Below the pieces are notes generated by a model that had not been told where the DNA came from, did no database searches, and saw only the letters and a program-made list of their open reading frames with translations. Positions 7,739 to 16,403 of a DNA stretch of 64,000 bases are shown here, piece after piece (the stretch's first letter is position 1; each line of letters begins with the position of its first letter). The translations under genes and the position numbers were made by a program. This stretch comes from CAYYYG01 sp964591375. GTDB lineage: Bacteria > Patescibacteriota > Microgenomatia > UBA1406 > GWC2-37-13. The stretch spans positions 62,001-126,000 of the forward strand of contig CAZQAU010000002.1 of NCBI GenBank assembly GCA_964591375.1, given 5' to 3'.

Positions 7739-9499
7739 ATGATCCGAGACCATGTACAACGCAAAATCGAAACTGCTTTAAAGGCACTCAAAGTCCCAAT
7801 AACTGCATTTTCAGTGGAACATACTTCAAATGCACAGTTTGGTGATTACAGTTGCAATATAGCCATGCAACTGACTAAACAACTAAAAAAAAATCCCATT
7901 CTTATTGCAGAAGAAATCGTGAAAAAGATTGATACAGATGAAATTATTGATAAAGTCGAGGTGGCAAAACCGGGATTTATTAACTTTTGGATAAATAAGA
8001 AAACTCTACTTCACAACCTAAAAAGTATTACTAATCATGCTAATAATTATGGCCGCAACGATAAATTAAAAAACGAAAAGATTATTGTAGAATTCACCGA
8101 TCCAAATCCGTTTAAAGAATTTCATATCGGTCATCTATATAGCAATATTGTAGGTGAATCACTTGCCCGATTATACGATGCATGTGGGGCGGAAGTAAAA
8201 CGGGTAACATATCAGGGAGATGTAGGGATGCATGTCGCGAAATCTTTGTGGGGAATGCAAGAATTAATGAGTAGAGAAAACATCTCAGTACATGACTTAG
8301 AAAAATTACCTATAAAAGAACGAGTGAAATTTTTGGGTAAATCTTACTCCATGGGTGCAACAGCGTATGAAGAAAATGAAACTGCAAAAAAGAATATAGT
8401 AGAAATAAATAAGCAAGTATATGAAAAAGATGCCAGAATTTTAAGCTTGTATGCATTAGGCAGAAAATGGAGTCTTGAATATTTTGATAGCATATATGAA
8501 AGGTTGGGCAGTCAATTCGAAAAAAATTTTTTTGAAAGTGAAGTGGGACCTAGAGGACGTGAGATTGTAAATGCAAACCTAATAAAAGGTATTTTTAAGA
8601 AAAGTAATGGTGCTGTAGTTTTCCCGGGAGAAGATTTCGGATTGCATACACGTGTATTCATTAATTCCCTGGGACTACCTACTTATGAAGCAAAAGAACT
8701 AGGATTAGCCCCCACTAAATATGAATGGTATCCCTATACTATGTCAGTGATTGTAACAGGAAATGAAATTAATGAATATTTTAAAGTATTATTAGCAGCA
8801 CTGGATAAAATATATCCAGATTTAAGAAGAAAGACTACCCATGTATCACATGGCATGGTGCGACTTCCAGATGGAAAAATGTCTAGTCGCACGGGAAAAG
8901 TATTATTAGGTGAATGGCTTCTTGATGAAGCGGCAAAAAAAGCCATGGAGGTCATGGGCAAAAATACACATATTAAAGTTGATTCAACCCTACAGCTTAA
9001 TAATGAACCCGGATGGCTTGTTGATACGGCCGAACTTATAGGGAAAGCAGCAATAAAATATGCATTGCTTAAAAATAGTATTGGTAAAGATGTAGAATTT
9101 GATTTTGATGAATCAGTTAGTTTTGAAGGTAATTCTGGACCTTATATACAGTATACGTATGTACGATGCCGGTCTGTACTAGAAAAATCACCAGTTAGTC
9201 TTCAATCTGCAGAATCTATAAATGATATTGCAGCAAACAAAGAAGAATTGCAGCTGCTTCGATCTCTCATAAAATTTACAGATATAGTACGAGATTCAGC
9301 GTTACATCGGACACCAAACTCAATTGCAAATTATTTATATAATATAGCGCAAGAATATAATCTTTTTTATCAAAAACACACTATTCTAAAAGCTGATGAA
9401 GAAACAGTGAAATTTAGAATTTTGTTGACTCACTCAGTTTCACAGATTATTAGCAACGGACTGGGTTTGCTCGGTATTCAAACTGTGGAGAAAATGTAA
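7739..9499 (+). CDS. argS: Arginyl-tRNA synthetase
   Basis: Class I synthetase of 586 residues that charges tRNA-Arg. The N-terminal Add-1 domain has FGDYSCNIAMQL. The HIGH signature is exact at residues 129-132 (FKEFHIGHLYSN). The KMSKS-like loop is DGKMSSRTGKVLL near residue 380. The C-terminal DALR anticodon-binding domain includes GPYIQYTYVRCRS and ends GLGLLGIQTVEKM. Length is normal. A candidate -10 (TATATA, 7728-7733) lies 5 bases before the ATG with no Shine-Dalgarno. radA follows after 2 bases, so the two are almost surely cotranscribed. A cognate tRNA-Arg(CCG) is at 47.5 kb. Confidence 0.96.
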   Translation: MIRDHVQRKIETALKALKVPITAFSVEHTSNAQFGDYSCNIAMQLTKQLKKNPILIAEEIVKKIDTDEIIDKVEVAKPGFINFWINKKTLLHNLKSITNHANNYGRNDKLKNEKIIVEFTDPNPFKEFHIGHLYSNIVGESLARLYDACGAEVKRVTYQGDVGMHVAKSLWGMQELMSRENISVHDLEKLPIKERVKFLGKSYSMGATAYEENETAKKNIVEINKQVYEKDARILSLYALGRKWSLEYFDSIYERLGSQFEKNFFESEVGPRGREIVNANLIKGIFKKSNGAVVFPGEDFGLHTRVFINSLGLPTYEAKELGLAPTKYEWYPYTMSVIVTGNEINEYFKVLLAALDKIYPDLRRKTTHVSHGMVRLPDGKMSSRTGKVLLGEWLLDEAAKKAMEVMGKNTHIKVDSTLQLNNEPGWLVDTAELIGKAAIKYALLKNSIGKDVEFDFDESVSFEGNSGPYIQYTYVRCRSVLEKSPVSLQSAESINDIAANKEELQLLRSLIKFTDIVRDSALHRTPNSIANYLYNIAQEYNLFYQKHTILKADEETVKFRILLTHSVSQIISNGLGLLGIQTVEKM

Positions 9500-9501
9500 T
9501 T

Positions 9502-10803
9502 ATGACATCATTCCTATGTGCCAACTGTGGATATGGCTCGGGCTCCTGGCTCGGTAAATGTCCTTCATGTGGCGAATTTAATACATTTAAAGAGAATCGA
9601 TTTGATAAATCTGGGACACCGAGTCGCAAAAACGAATCGGTAAAAAAGATTAGTATCACTCCCCTTTCCAAAGTTCAATCACTTAAAAAAGATCGTAAAA
9701 AAACAGGTATTTTCGAATTTGACCGCGTGCTTGGTGGTGGTATTGTACCGGGTGCTGTTATACTCCTTACCGGTGAACCTGGTGTGGGAAAATCTACATT
9801 ATTGCTTCAGTCCCTGCATAATATGAAAGCATTGTATGTTTCTGGCGAAGAAGCTCCTGAACAGGTTAAAGATCGTGCAGACAGGCTTGGAATTAACCTT
9901 AATGATTTTTTCTTTTCCAGCGATTTACAGGTTGAAGGAATTGTAGAAGCAGCCGAAGAATGGAGCGATAAAATTGATGTTCTGGTAATTGACTCGATAC
10001 AAACTGTATATTCGAAAGATATTGATGCGACGCCGGGGAATGTAAGTCAGCTACGAGAAGTTACTGCAAAACTTACAATTGCAGCTAAATCGCTAAAAAT
10101 TCCTATTATTATTATCGGGCATGTAACTAAAGATGGAGATATTGCCGGACCAAAGACTCTTGAACATATGGTCGATGTAGTTTTAACATTTGAAGGAGAA
10201 CGTATATCACAATTTAGGATATTACGAGCTAATAAAAACCGTTTCGGCTCAACCGATGAAATTGGGATATTTGAGATGAAACAGGAAGGTTTGACAGAAG
10301 TAAATAATCCAATGGCCTTTCTTGAAGATCAAAGTGATAATGTTCCCGGGAAAGCAATTGTAGGTATTATTGAAGGTAAAAGACCGCTTTTTTTTGAAAT
10401 ACAAACACTTGCTTCACCCACCATGTTGGCAATGCCACGTCGGGTTGTTAAAGGTGTTGATTACAATAAAGTTCTACTTTTACTTGCTGTAATCCGTAAA
10501 CATCTAAACATGCCGCTCGATAAATTTGATATTTATGTCAATGTAATCGGTGGTGTGGATATTAAATCAACAGCTGCTGATTTGGGCATCATAGCTTCAC
10601 TTGTATCCTCATTGCGAAATACAGCTTTACCCAGCAAGACGCTATTTATAGGAGAAGTAGGATTACTCGGCGAAGTACGCAAAGTTTATGGAGAAGAAAG
10701 AATACTGGGAGAAGCAAAAAGACTACATTTTACTAAACAATTCTCGTCGCAGACTACTAAAAATATTAAATCACTTCGGTCACTATTTAGTCAGGCAGAA
10801 TAA
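9502..10803 (+). CDS. radA: DNA repair protein RadA
   Basis: A RecA-related branch-migration ATPase of homologous recombination, 433 residues. A four-cysteine zinc finger sits at the N-terminus (Cys6, Cys9, Cys20, Cys23). Walker A is GEPGVGKST (91-99), and the RadA-specific KNRFG motif is in ANKNRFGSTDEIG. The C-terminal third is the Lon-protease-like domain (GVDIKSTAADLGIIASLVSS), which in RadA lacks protease activity. Length is slightly under the usual 450. It starts 2 bases after argS. The convergent RodZ-like gene ends 1 base beyond its stop. Confidence 0.95.
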   Translation: MTSFLCANCGYGSGSWLGKCPSCGEFNTFKENRFDKSGTPSRKNESVKKISITPLSKVQSLKKDRKKTGIFEFDRVLGGGIVPGAVILLTGEPGVGKSTLLLQSLHNMKALYVSGEEAPEQVKDRADRLGINLNDFFFSSDLQVEGIVEAAEEWSDKIDVLVIDSIQTVYSKDIDATPGNVSQLREVTAKLTIAAKSLKIPIIIIGHVTKDGDIAGPKTLEHMVDVVLTFEGERISQFRILRANKNRFGSTDEIGIFEMKQEGLTEVNNPMAFLEDQSDNVPGKAIVGIIEGKRPLFFEIQTLASPTMLAMPRRVVKGVDYNKVLLLLAVIRKHLNMPLDKFDIYVNVIGGVDIKSTAADLGIIASLVSSLRNTALPSKTLFIGEVGLLGEVRKVYGEERILGEAKRLHFTKQFSSQTTKNIKSLRSLFSQAE

Positions 10804-10804
10804 A

Positions 10805-11425
10805 CTATTCTAGAATATATGTTTTTTTGAAAATGGTTTTTTTACCGTTTGCACCAATAACCTCAATTTTTAATTCATTTTTACCTTTTTTTATCGGAAA
10901 ATCGTACTCAAAAACTCCTTCACTATTCTGATACACCTTATCACCGAAAATATTTATCGTAGCTTCTTTTTCTGTCCGTCCTATTACTCGTATTCTATCT
11001 GTCGATCTAAAAATACTACGTTGAGGAGAAACGATACTTACTTTAGGTGGAGTTAAATACAACTTCAACTGATATCCAAAATATATGGTAAATAAAATAA
11101 ATATGGATCCTAATACCACATAAATAATAGTCCGAGTTTGCGGATTAAGTGATTTTGTAGAGATTTTTTGTTTAAATTGTGTTTCTTCTGATCTTTCATA
11201 GTCCCGACGAAAAAAAGCGTGCATTTTATCTTTATCAAGTCCAAGAAAGTTAGCATAGTTTTTAATTATGCCTGTTATGTATATTTTTGAAGAAAATGAA
11301 TTCCAGTTATTTTCTTCGACAGCTTGAAGAAACTTAGCACGTATACGAATTTGTTTTTCGACCTGCTGAATAGTTAAGCCTTTTTTTTCTCGGTTTTTAC
11401 GAAAGATCTCTCCAACTGTCAGCAT
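10805..11425 (-). CDS. RodZ-like helix-turn-helix membrane protein
   Basis: 206 residues. Residues 1-70 form an XRE/HTH_25-type helix-turn-helix (GEIFRKNREKKGLTIQQVEKQIRIRAKFLQAVEENNW). A basic juxtamembrane stretch and one membrane segment (about 108-128, TIIYVVLGSIFILFTIYFGY) follow. The external part is a beta-rich module (PPKVSIVSPQRSIFRSTDRIRVIGRTEKEATINIFG) like those of RodZ relatives. RodZ tethers the MreB cytoskeleton, but no mreB is in the window, so that role is inferred only. It is the last gene of the minus-strand block that starts at hrcA and lies 42 bases after efp. Confidence 0.75.
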   Translation of the reverse strand: MLTVGEIFRKNREKKGLTIQQVEKQIRIRAKFLQAVEENNWNSFSSKIYITGIIKNYANFLGLDKDKMHAFFRRDYERSEETQFKQKISTKSLNPQTRTIIYVVLGSIFILFTIYFGYQLKLYLTPPKVSIVSPQRSIFRSTDRIRVIGRTEKEATINIFGDKVYQNSEGVFEYDFPIKKGKNELKIEVIGANGKKTIFKKTYILE

Positions 11426-11467
11426 ACAGCTTTTTGTAATAATTATTGTATCTTGATTATCTCACTT

Positions 11468-12034
11468 TTACTGGCTAACCCGTTCGCCATATTCGCCCGT
11501 TTCTGGGTTTACAGTTACAATGTCACCAACTTTAACAAACAATGGTACCATAACTGTGACACCCGTTTCAACGATGGCAGCTTTTTTAGCTCCGGTCACA
11601 GTATCGCCTTTAGCTGCATCTTCTGTTTCAATGACTTTTAGTCTCACACTTAAAGGAGGTCGTACGCTAATTGGCTGTTCATTATAAACATATACATAGT
11701 ACTTATCATTTTCTTTAAAAAATTTAGCTACATCACCTATCAATGCAAGTGGTACTGTATATTGGTTATAACTTCGCTCGTCCATAAAATACATATTCTC
11801 GTTATCTTTATATAAGTACTGCATTTCAATACTTTCGACATCTACTGTTTCAACAGTTTCAGATGATTTAAATGCATAGTCAATATTTTTTCCATTAGTC
11901 ACATTTTTAATACGGGCTTTCATAAGAGCAGAACCTTTACCAGGAGAATAGAACTCTGCTTTTTGAATCTGCCAGATTTCATTTTGATAACGAATAAACT
12001 CACCTTTTTTTAGATTACCTGCATGTGTTTTCAT
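11468..12034 (-). CDS. efp: Elongation factor P
   Basis: Relieves ribosome stalling at polyproline. 188 residues, normal length, with the three OB-like domains. The modified-lysine loop is PGKGSA with Lys33, so a modifiable lysine is kept; no EpmA/EpmB or other modification gene is in the window. The C-terminal EF-P signature appears as VKVGDIVTVNPETGEYGERV. It lies downstream of dnaJ (63-base gap) and upstream of the RodZ-like gene on the same strand. A minus-strand TTACAAT about 20 bases before the start might give it its own promoter. Confidence 0.95.
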   Translation of the reverse strand: MKTHAGNLKKGEFIRYQNEIWQIQKAEFYSPGKGSALMKARIKNVTNGKNIDYAFKSSETVETVDVESIEMQYLYKDNENMYFMDERSYNQYTVPLALIGDVAKFFKENDKYYVYVYNEQPISVRPPLSVRLKVIETEDAAKGDTVTGAKKAAIVETGVTVMVPLFVKVGDIVTVNPETGEYGERVSQ

Positions 12035-12097
12035 ATTTTTAAAAATTAGATTGTAATAACGTCCTATTGTAACCGTTTATCAGGTGTTTTGTCAAGA

Positions 12098-12961
12098 TCA
12101 GACCCCTTCTTTTTGTAGTTCTTCTAAAAGTTTTTTAGCTTTTCCGGATACTTTCTGAGGAATATGGACTTTATAGACAACATATTCATCACCTTTACGA
12201 TTAGTGTTAGGATATGTAATACCATGCCCGCGTAAACGAACTGTTGTTCCCGATTGAGTACCTGGACGAACTTTTAATGTAACAGAATCACCCAAAGTTA
12301 TCACATCCACAGTTCCTCCTAACACAGCGGTTGCAAATGAAATTTCTTTTTCTAAATATATATCCTGACCATCTCTTTTAAAAATATGATGTGGCCGCAC
12401 TCTTACAATAAGATTGAAGTCAGAAAAACGAATTTGTGTCCCATCATCAACACCTGCAGGTATTTTTAATTTTTTATTTTTTCCCTCTATTGATACGTCT
12501 TTTTCAATACCTCGAACTGCCTCATCAAAAGTTATTTCTATCTGATATGTTTGCCTTCGCTGAGCACGACCGCCGTTTGAATAAGGTGAACGGGCTCCAA
12601 AAAATTGTTCAAAAATTTCGAAGGGATCTGAAAAACCACTTATATCTTCAAACGGGTTCCCTTCTCCACCGTAAGAATAAGAGTAGCTAAAAGGTCCTTG
12701 GTTTTGAGAATACCCTCTCGATCCGGCACTCCCGCCACCACTACGTTCAAAAGCATCATGTCCAATCTGATCATAAAGTTCTTTTTTCTTTGCATCAGAA
12801 AGAACTTCATATGCTTTATTTATAAGTTTAAATTTTTCCGCTGCTTCCGGCGATTTGTTTCGGTCTGGATGCCATTGCAATGCCTGTTTACGGTATGCTG
12901 ATTTTATCTCATCTGGAGATGCTGATTTAGATACTCCTAATGTTTCGTAGTAATTTGCCAT
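12098..12961 (-). CDS. dnaJ: DnaJ-type co-chaperone without zinc finger (CbpA-like)
   Basis: Stimulates the DnaK ATPase and hands it substrates. 287 residues, against about 375 for classic DnaJ. The J domain is residues 1-68 with the essential His-Pro-Asp in QWHPDRN. A Gly/Ser/Tyr-rich region follows (about 70-125), including SYSYGGEGNPFEDISGFSDPF. The cysteine-rich CxxCxGxG zinc domain is absent, so this is a type II/CbpA-like J protein. The substrate-binding beta domains follow (RRQTYQIEITFDEAVRGIEKDVSI to the end). It is cotranscribed after dnaK, with a perfect 13-bp hairpin between the two. Confidence 0.93.
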   Translation of the reverse strand: MANYYETLGVSKSASPDEIKSAYRKQALQWHPDRNKSPEAAEKFKLINKAYEVLSDAKKKELYDQIGHDAFERSGGGSAGSRGYSQNQGPFSYSYSYGGEGNPFEDISGFSDPFEIFEQFFGARSPYSNGGRAQRRQTYQIEITFDEAVRGIEKDVSIEGKNKKLKIPAGVDDGTQIRFSDFNLIVRVRPHHIFKRDGQDIYLEKEISFATAVLGGTVDVITLGDSVTLKVRPGTQSGTTVRLRGHGITYPNTNRKGDEYVVYKVHIPQKVSGKAKKLLEELQKEGV

Positions 12962-12981
12962 ATGCGATATTATACAAAAAT

Positions 12982-13010
12982 GTAGAGACGTGCCGGCGGC
13001 ACGTCTCTAC
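12982..13010. repeat. Perfect 13-bp inverted repeat between dnaK and dnaJ
   Basis: GTAGAGACGTGCC, a 3-base loop (GGC), then its exact reverse complement. It is GC-rich in an AT-rich region and fills the 65-base gap between the dnaK stop and the dnaJ start (both minus). No T-run follows in either direction, so it is not a canonical terminator. It may attenuate read-through or protect the upstream hrcA-grpE-dnaK mRNA 3' end so that DnaK exceeds DnaJ. Short dispersed palindromes of this look also exist in other bacteria. Confidence 0.8.
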
Positions 13011-13026
13011 TGAATAATATTTCTAG

Positions 13027-14931
13027 TTATTTAACGACTTCACCCTCTTCAACATCTTTTTTATCCTTTTTATCTTCGGAAGGTTTTTCCGCTTGTGGTC
13101 CTTCAGTTCCTGGAGGAGTTGATGCACCAGGCTGTCCTTGTGCGCCATACATATGCTGGCCTATTTTCTGAAGTGATTCAGATAAAGAGGCTGTTTTTTG
13201 CTCAATATCTTCTCGTGTGCCCTTTTCGAGTGATTCTTTTAATTCTTTAATTTTAGCTTCCACAGGTTCTTTATCTTCTTTTGGTGCTTTATCACCGACA
13301 TCTTTTAAGGACTTTTCGGCAACATAGAGCATATGCTCTGCCTTATTACGAGCTTCAATTTTTTCTTTTTCTTCTTTATCATGATCAGCATTTTTTTCAG
13401 CGTCCGCTTTCATTTTTTCAATTTCCTCTTTGGTCAAGCCTGTTGAACCGGTGATTTTGATACTTTGTGTTTTGCCAGTTGCTTTATCTTTAGCAGTAAC
13501 AGTAAGAATACCATTGGCATCTATATCAAACATAACTTCAACCTGTGGCACACCTCGTGGGGCAGGTGGAATTCCTTCAAGAATAAACCTACCTAATGAC
13601 TTATTATCACGAGCCATTGGACGTTCACCTTGTAAGATATGAATTTCTACCTGCGTTTGATTATCCTGAGCTGTAGAAAACACCTCGGACTTTGATGTTG
13701 GAATCGTTGTGTTGCGATTAATAAGTGGAGTCATAACACCACCTAATGTTTCGACTCCAAGCGTAAGAGGAGTAACATCAAGCAATACAACATCTTTGGT
13801 TTCTCCGGTAAGAACTCCTGCTTGAATGGAAGCACCTATTGCCACCACTTCATCTGGATTAACAGATCTGTTTGGTTCTTTACCAAAAAATTCTTTCACC
13901 TTTTCAATAATTTTAGGCATTCTCGTCATACCGCCGACAAGAACGACTTCATTAATCTGAGATTTATCAAGCTTAGCATCTTTAATGGCTGCTTTAACCG
14001 GCTCAAAAGATCGTTCAATAAGACTGGCAACTAATGTCTCCAGTTTTGCCCGAGTAATTTTAGTAACAAGATGCTGAGGGGTATTATCTTTGACAGTGAT
14101 AAATGGCAAATTGACTTCTGCTTCCATCGAAGATGAAAGTTCTATCTTTGCTTTTTCTGCTGCATCACGCAATCGTTGTAATGCTTGTGGATCTTTGCGA
14201 AGATCAATACCATTTTCCTTTTGAAATTCTTCAGCTAGGTAATCTAATATTGTTTTATCAAAGTCGTCTCCGCCTAAATGAGTATCTCCATTAGTGGCTT
14301 TAACTTGGAAAACCCCTTCTCCCAGCTCAAGAATAGTAATATCAAATGTACCACCACCCAAATCATACACAGCAATATTATGAGCATGATGCTTATCTAA
14401 ACCGTATGCCAACGCAGCCGCTGTAGGCTCATTGATAATACGTACTACTTCCAAGCCCGCAATTTCACCTGCTTGTTTTGTCGCCTGACGCTGTGCATCA
14501 TCAAAATATGCAGGAACGGTAATAACGGCTTTTTCCACCTTTTCTCCCAAATATGCTTCTGCATCGGACTTTATTTTCTGTAGAATCATTGCAGAAACTT
14601 CCTGAGGTGTAAATGTTTTTCCTTCCACTTCTACCACAGCCATTCCGTCCCGGCCGCCTTTGACAGTATAAGGCAACCATTTTGTGTCGCGTTGTACAGA
14701 ATCATCATTATATTTATGACCCATTAACCTTTTAACGGAAAAAATCGTCCGTTTTGGATTAATAACGATTTGCCGTTTAGCTACATCACCAACTATTCGT
14801 TTAATTGGATCAACCACAGAAGGGATTACATTTCGACCTTCTTGAGAATGAATAACTTTCGGTTTTCCACCTTCCATAACCGAAACACAAGAGTTAGTTG
14901 TACCTAAATCGATACCAATTATTTTTGCCAT
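13027..14931 (-). CDS. dnaK: Chaperone DnaK (Hsp70)
   Basis: ATP-driven Hsp70 chaperone, 634 residues, full length. Signatures are IGIDLGTTNSCVSVMEG at the N-terminus, VYDLGGGTFDITIL, and VVLVGGMTRMPKIIEKV. The substrate-binding domain begins near KDVVLLDVTPLTLGVETLGG, and the helical lid ends in a Gly/Pro-rich then acidic tail (ending VEEGEVVK). It works with GrpE (24 bases upstream) and the J protein downstream. The set is expected to be HrcA-controlled through the operator ahead of hrcA. Confidence 0.98.
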   Translation of the reverse strand: MAKIIGIDLGTTNSCVSVMEGGKPKVIHSQEGRNVIPSVVDPIKRIVGDVAKRQIVINPKRTIFSVKRLMGHKYNDDSVQRDTKWLPYTVKGGRDGMAVVEVEGKTFTPQEVSAMILQKIKSDAEAYLGEKVEKAVITVPAYFDDAQRQATKQAGEIAGLEVVRIINEPTAAALAYGLDKHHAHNIAVYDLGGGTFDITILELGEGVFQVKATNGDTHLGGDDFDKTILDYLAEEFQKENGIDLRKDPQALQRLRDAAEKAKIELSSSMEAEVNLPFITVKDNTPQHLVTKITRAKLETLVASLIERSFEPVKAAIKDAKLDKSQINEVVLVGGMTRMPKIIEKVKEFFGKEPNRSVNPDEVVAIGASIQAGVLTGETKDVVLLDVTPLTLGVETLGGVMTPLINRNTTIPTSKSEVFSTAQDNQTQVEIHILQGERPMARDNKSLGRFILEGIPPAPRGVPQVEVMFDIDANGILTVTAKDKATGKTQSIKITGSTGLTKEEIEKMKADAEKNADHDKEEKEKIEARNKAEHMLYVAEKSLKDVGDKAPKEDKEPVEAKIKELKESLEKGTREDIEQKTASLSESLQKIGQHMYGAQGQPGASTPPGTEGPQAEKPSEDKKDKKDVEEGEVVK

Positions 14932-14955
14932 AGTTTTTTTAAGAAATGTTAACTA

Positions 14956-15477
14956 TTAATTTACTGACTGAACTTTTTTACTTACTTTTACCTGAGCCGG
15001 ACGTAATATTTTTTCTTTATATTTATATCCTTTTCGTAATACTTCAACAATAACATTGTCTTTTTCACCTTCAACTACATCAATTGCTTCAGCAATATGC
15101 GGATCGAATTCTTTTCCCAAAACTTTTATTTCTTCAATTCCCATTTCTGTAAGCTGTTGGTAATATTGTTTTCGAATCATATCCAAACCTTTATCCTTAA
15201 TAAATATTTCTGCCTGCTCTAAATTATCCAGAAACGGTAACAATCTGAGAATTAATTGAAAGGTTACGTCTTCCCGGATAATCATTCGCTCACCATGAAA
15301 TCTTTTTTCTAAATTTTGATAATCTGCTAATGCTCTTAAATATTTACTCTTCATATCTGTAACTTCCTGTTTAAGCATTTCTACTTCCCCATTTATTTCG
15401 GTTACGTGTTCTTTTTTTTCATCATTTTTTTTAATATCACTTTGTTGGTTGTTTGACTTCTGGTGTTTTGAATCCAT
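14956..15477 (-). CDS. grpE: Nucleotide exchange factor GrpE
   Basis: Releases ADP from DnaK. 173 residues. A charged disordered N-terminus precedes a long coiled coil (about 25-75, containing EVEMLKQEVTDMKSKYLRALADYQNLEKR), the dimerisation stalk of GrpE. The beta-wing domain follows with FDPHIAEAIDVVEGEKDNVIVEVLRKGYKYKEKILRPAQVKVSK. It lies between hrcA (42-base gap) and dnaK (24-base gap), the conserved order for this operon. Confidence 0.95.
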   Translation of the reverse strand: MDSKHQKSNNQQSDIKKNDEKKEHVTEINGEVEMLKQEVTDMKSKYLRALADYQNLEKRFHGERMIIREDVTFQLILRLLPFLDNLEQAEIFIKDKGLDMIRKQYYQQLTEMGIEEIKVLGKEFDPHIAEAIDVVEGEKDNVIVEVLRKGYKYKEKILRPAQVKVSKKVQSVN

Positions 15478-15519
15478 AGTAAATAACTTAAATCGAAAAT
15501 AATATCTAACTATAAATAC

Positions 15520-16269
15520 TTATTGAGATGTGGCAGAACTGCTTTTTATAACATCTTCAATCAGCTGCGAAAAATAACGAACCTGAGGGATAATAACATC
15601 GTATGACATGCGTTTTGGACCAACCACACCGATAATTCCCTTAACACGATCTGTATGGAACTCACCCATCACACTGGCGCATGTCTCAAATATGGGATCC
15701 CGGAAATCTTCAGCACCCAATAAATACATTATGTCTTCATCAACCTTGTAAAACTGTCTCAGTATTCCTTCCCAAAAATTAACTTCATCAAGCAATCCAA
15801 ACAAAGGTCGTGATAGGCCAGGATCAGCGAACTCATTTTTACTTAACAGATTAGCTACACCTGCATAATATACTTCTCCTGTATCTGTTGCGGTGATAGA
15901 TAATAACCCAGTTCTTTCTGCGAGTACCTTTGTCGCGTGGTACAGCAACTTATGTATTTCCTGTCTATCATCCCAAATACTATTTTTGTACGCTACCTCT
16001 TCAATAGTTGAAAGTTCTTTTTCCTTCATTAAATGTTTTATATAAAAACGGAATCCTTTGGCTGATGGTACTCTTCCTGATGAAAAATGTGCTTTTTTTA
16101 GATAACCTTTTTGGGCCAGTTCAACCATCTCATTACGAATTGTTGCAGGTGAGACTCCTAGTTTATATTTCTTTTCTAGTATCTCCGAACCAACCGCAAT
16201 TCCGCTATCGGTATATTCTTTAATAATTGCTTTCAAAATATCTACTTGCCGCTGTGTTAGATTATCCAT
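15520..16269 (-). CDS. hrcA: Heat-shock repressor HrcA (short form)
   Basis: Represses heat-shock genes by binding CIRCE elements. 249 residues from the ATG at 16269. The start is fixed by MDNLTQRQVDILKAIIKEYTD, the usual HrcA N-terminus; a longer frame to 16434 would run through the promoter and operator. The winged helix-turn-helix is residues 1-75 (ATIRNEMVELAQKGYLKKAHFSSGRVPSAKGFRFYI). A GAF-like core follows and it ends IGVVGPKRMSYDVIIPQVRYFSQLIED. Typical HrcA is near 340 residues, so part of the middle domain is reduced. It is first in hrcA-grpE-dnaK-dnaJ. The operator directly ahead of its ATG implies autoregulation. Confidence 0.93.
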   Translation of the reverse strand: MDNLTQRQVDILKAIIKEYTDSGIAVGSEILEKKYKLGVSPATIRNEMVELAQKGYLKKAHFSSGRVPSAKGFRFYIKHLMKEKELSTIEEVAYKNSIWDDRQEIHKLLYHATKVLAERTGLLSITATDTGEVYYAGVANLLSKNEFADPGLSRPLFGLLDEVNFWEGILRQFYKVDEDIMYLLGAEDFRDPIFETCASVMGEFHTDRVKGIIGVVGPKRMSYDVIIPQVRYFSQLIEDVIKSSSATSQ

Positions 16270-16271
16270 AC

Positions 16272-16298
16272 TTAGCAATAATATAGCAAGACTGCTAA
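16272..16298. promoter_or_regulatory. CIRCE operator (HrcA-binding site)
   Basis: TTAGCAATA, 9 bases, GACTGCTAA, compared with the CIRCE consensus TTAGCACTC-N9-GAGTGCTAA. The halves match 6 of 9 and 8 of 9, with the exact 9-base spacer. It lies 3 bases before the hrcA start codon and overlaps the hrcA promoter spacer and -10, so HrcA bound here would block RNA polymerase. Confidence 0.85.
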
Positions 16299-16308
16299 TA
16301 GTTGTCAA
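16280..16308 (-). promoter_or_regulatory. hrcA operon promoter overlapping CIRCE
   Basis: On the minus strand TTGACA (16303-16308), 17 bases, TATATT (16280-16285), near-consensus for the housekeeping sigma factor. The -10 ends 10 bases before the ATG at 16269, so transcription would start only a few bases before the ATG, with no room for a Shine-Dalgarno site. Confidence 0.8.
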
Positions 16309-16391
16309 TAGCAAAATGACAGTTGACTTGCTTAATAATGAAATACTAATGCTTTTTGACAAGATTGTCCACAAACAAATGTTTGAACATT

Positions 16392-16397
16392 TATAAT
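16392..16397 (+). promoter_or_regulatory. -10 element of nfo, 6 bases before the start codon
   Basis: A perfect TATAAT, then six bases (AGGAAA), then ATG at 16404. The expected transcription start falls on or next to the ATG. No clear -35 is seen. AGG could act as a weak ribosome-binding site if transcription starts further upstream. Confidence 0.5.
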
Positions 16398-16403
16398 AGG
16401 AAA

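Noticed and set aside
13430..14034. Open frames opposite dnaK, and similar frames opposite groEL, argS and aspS
   Set aside because: They are antisense shadows of strongly coding genes, with no motifs or ribosome-binding sites.
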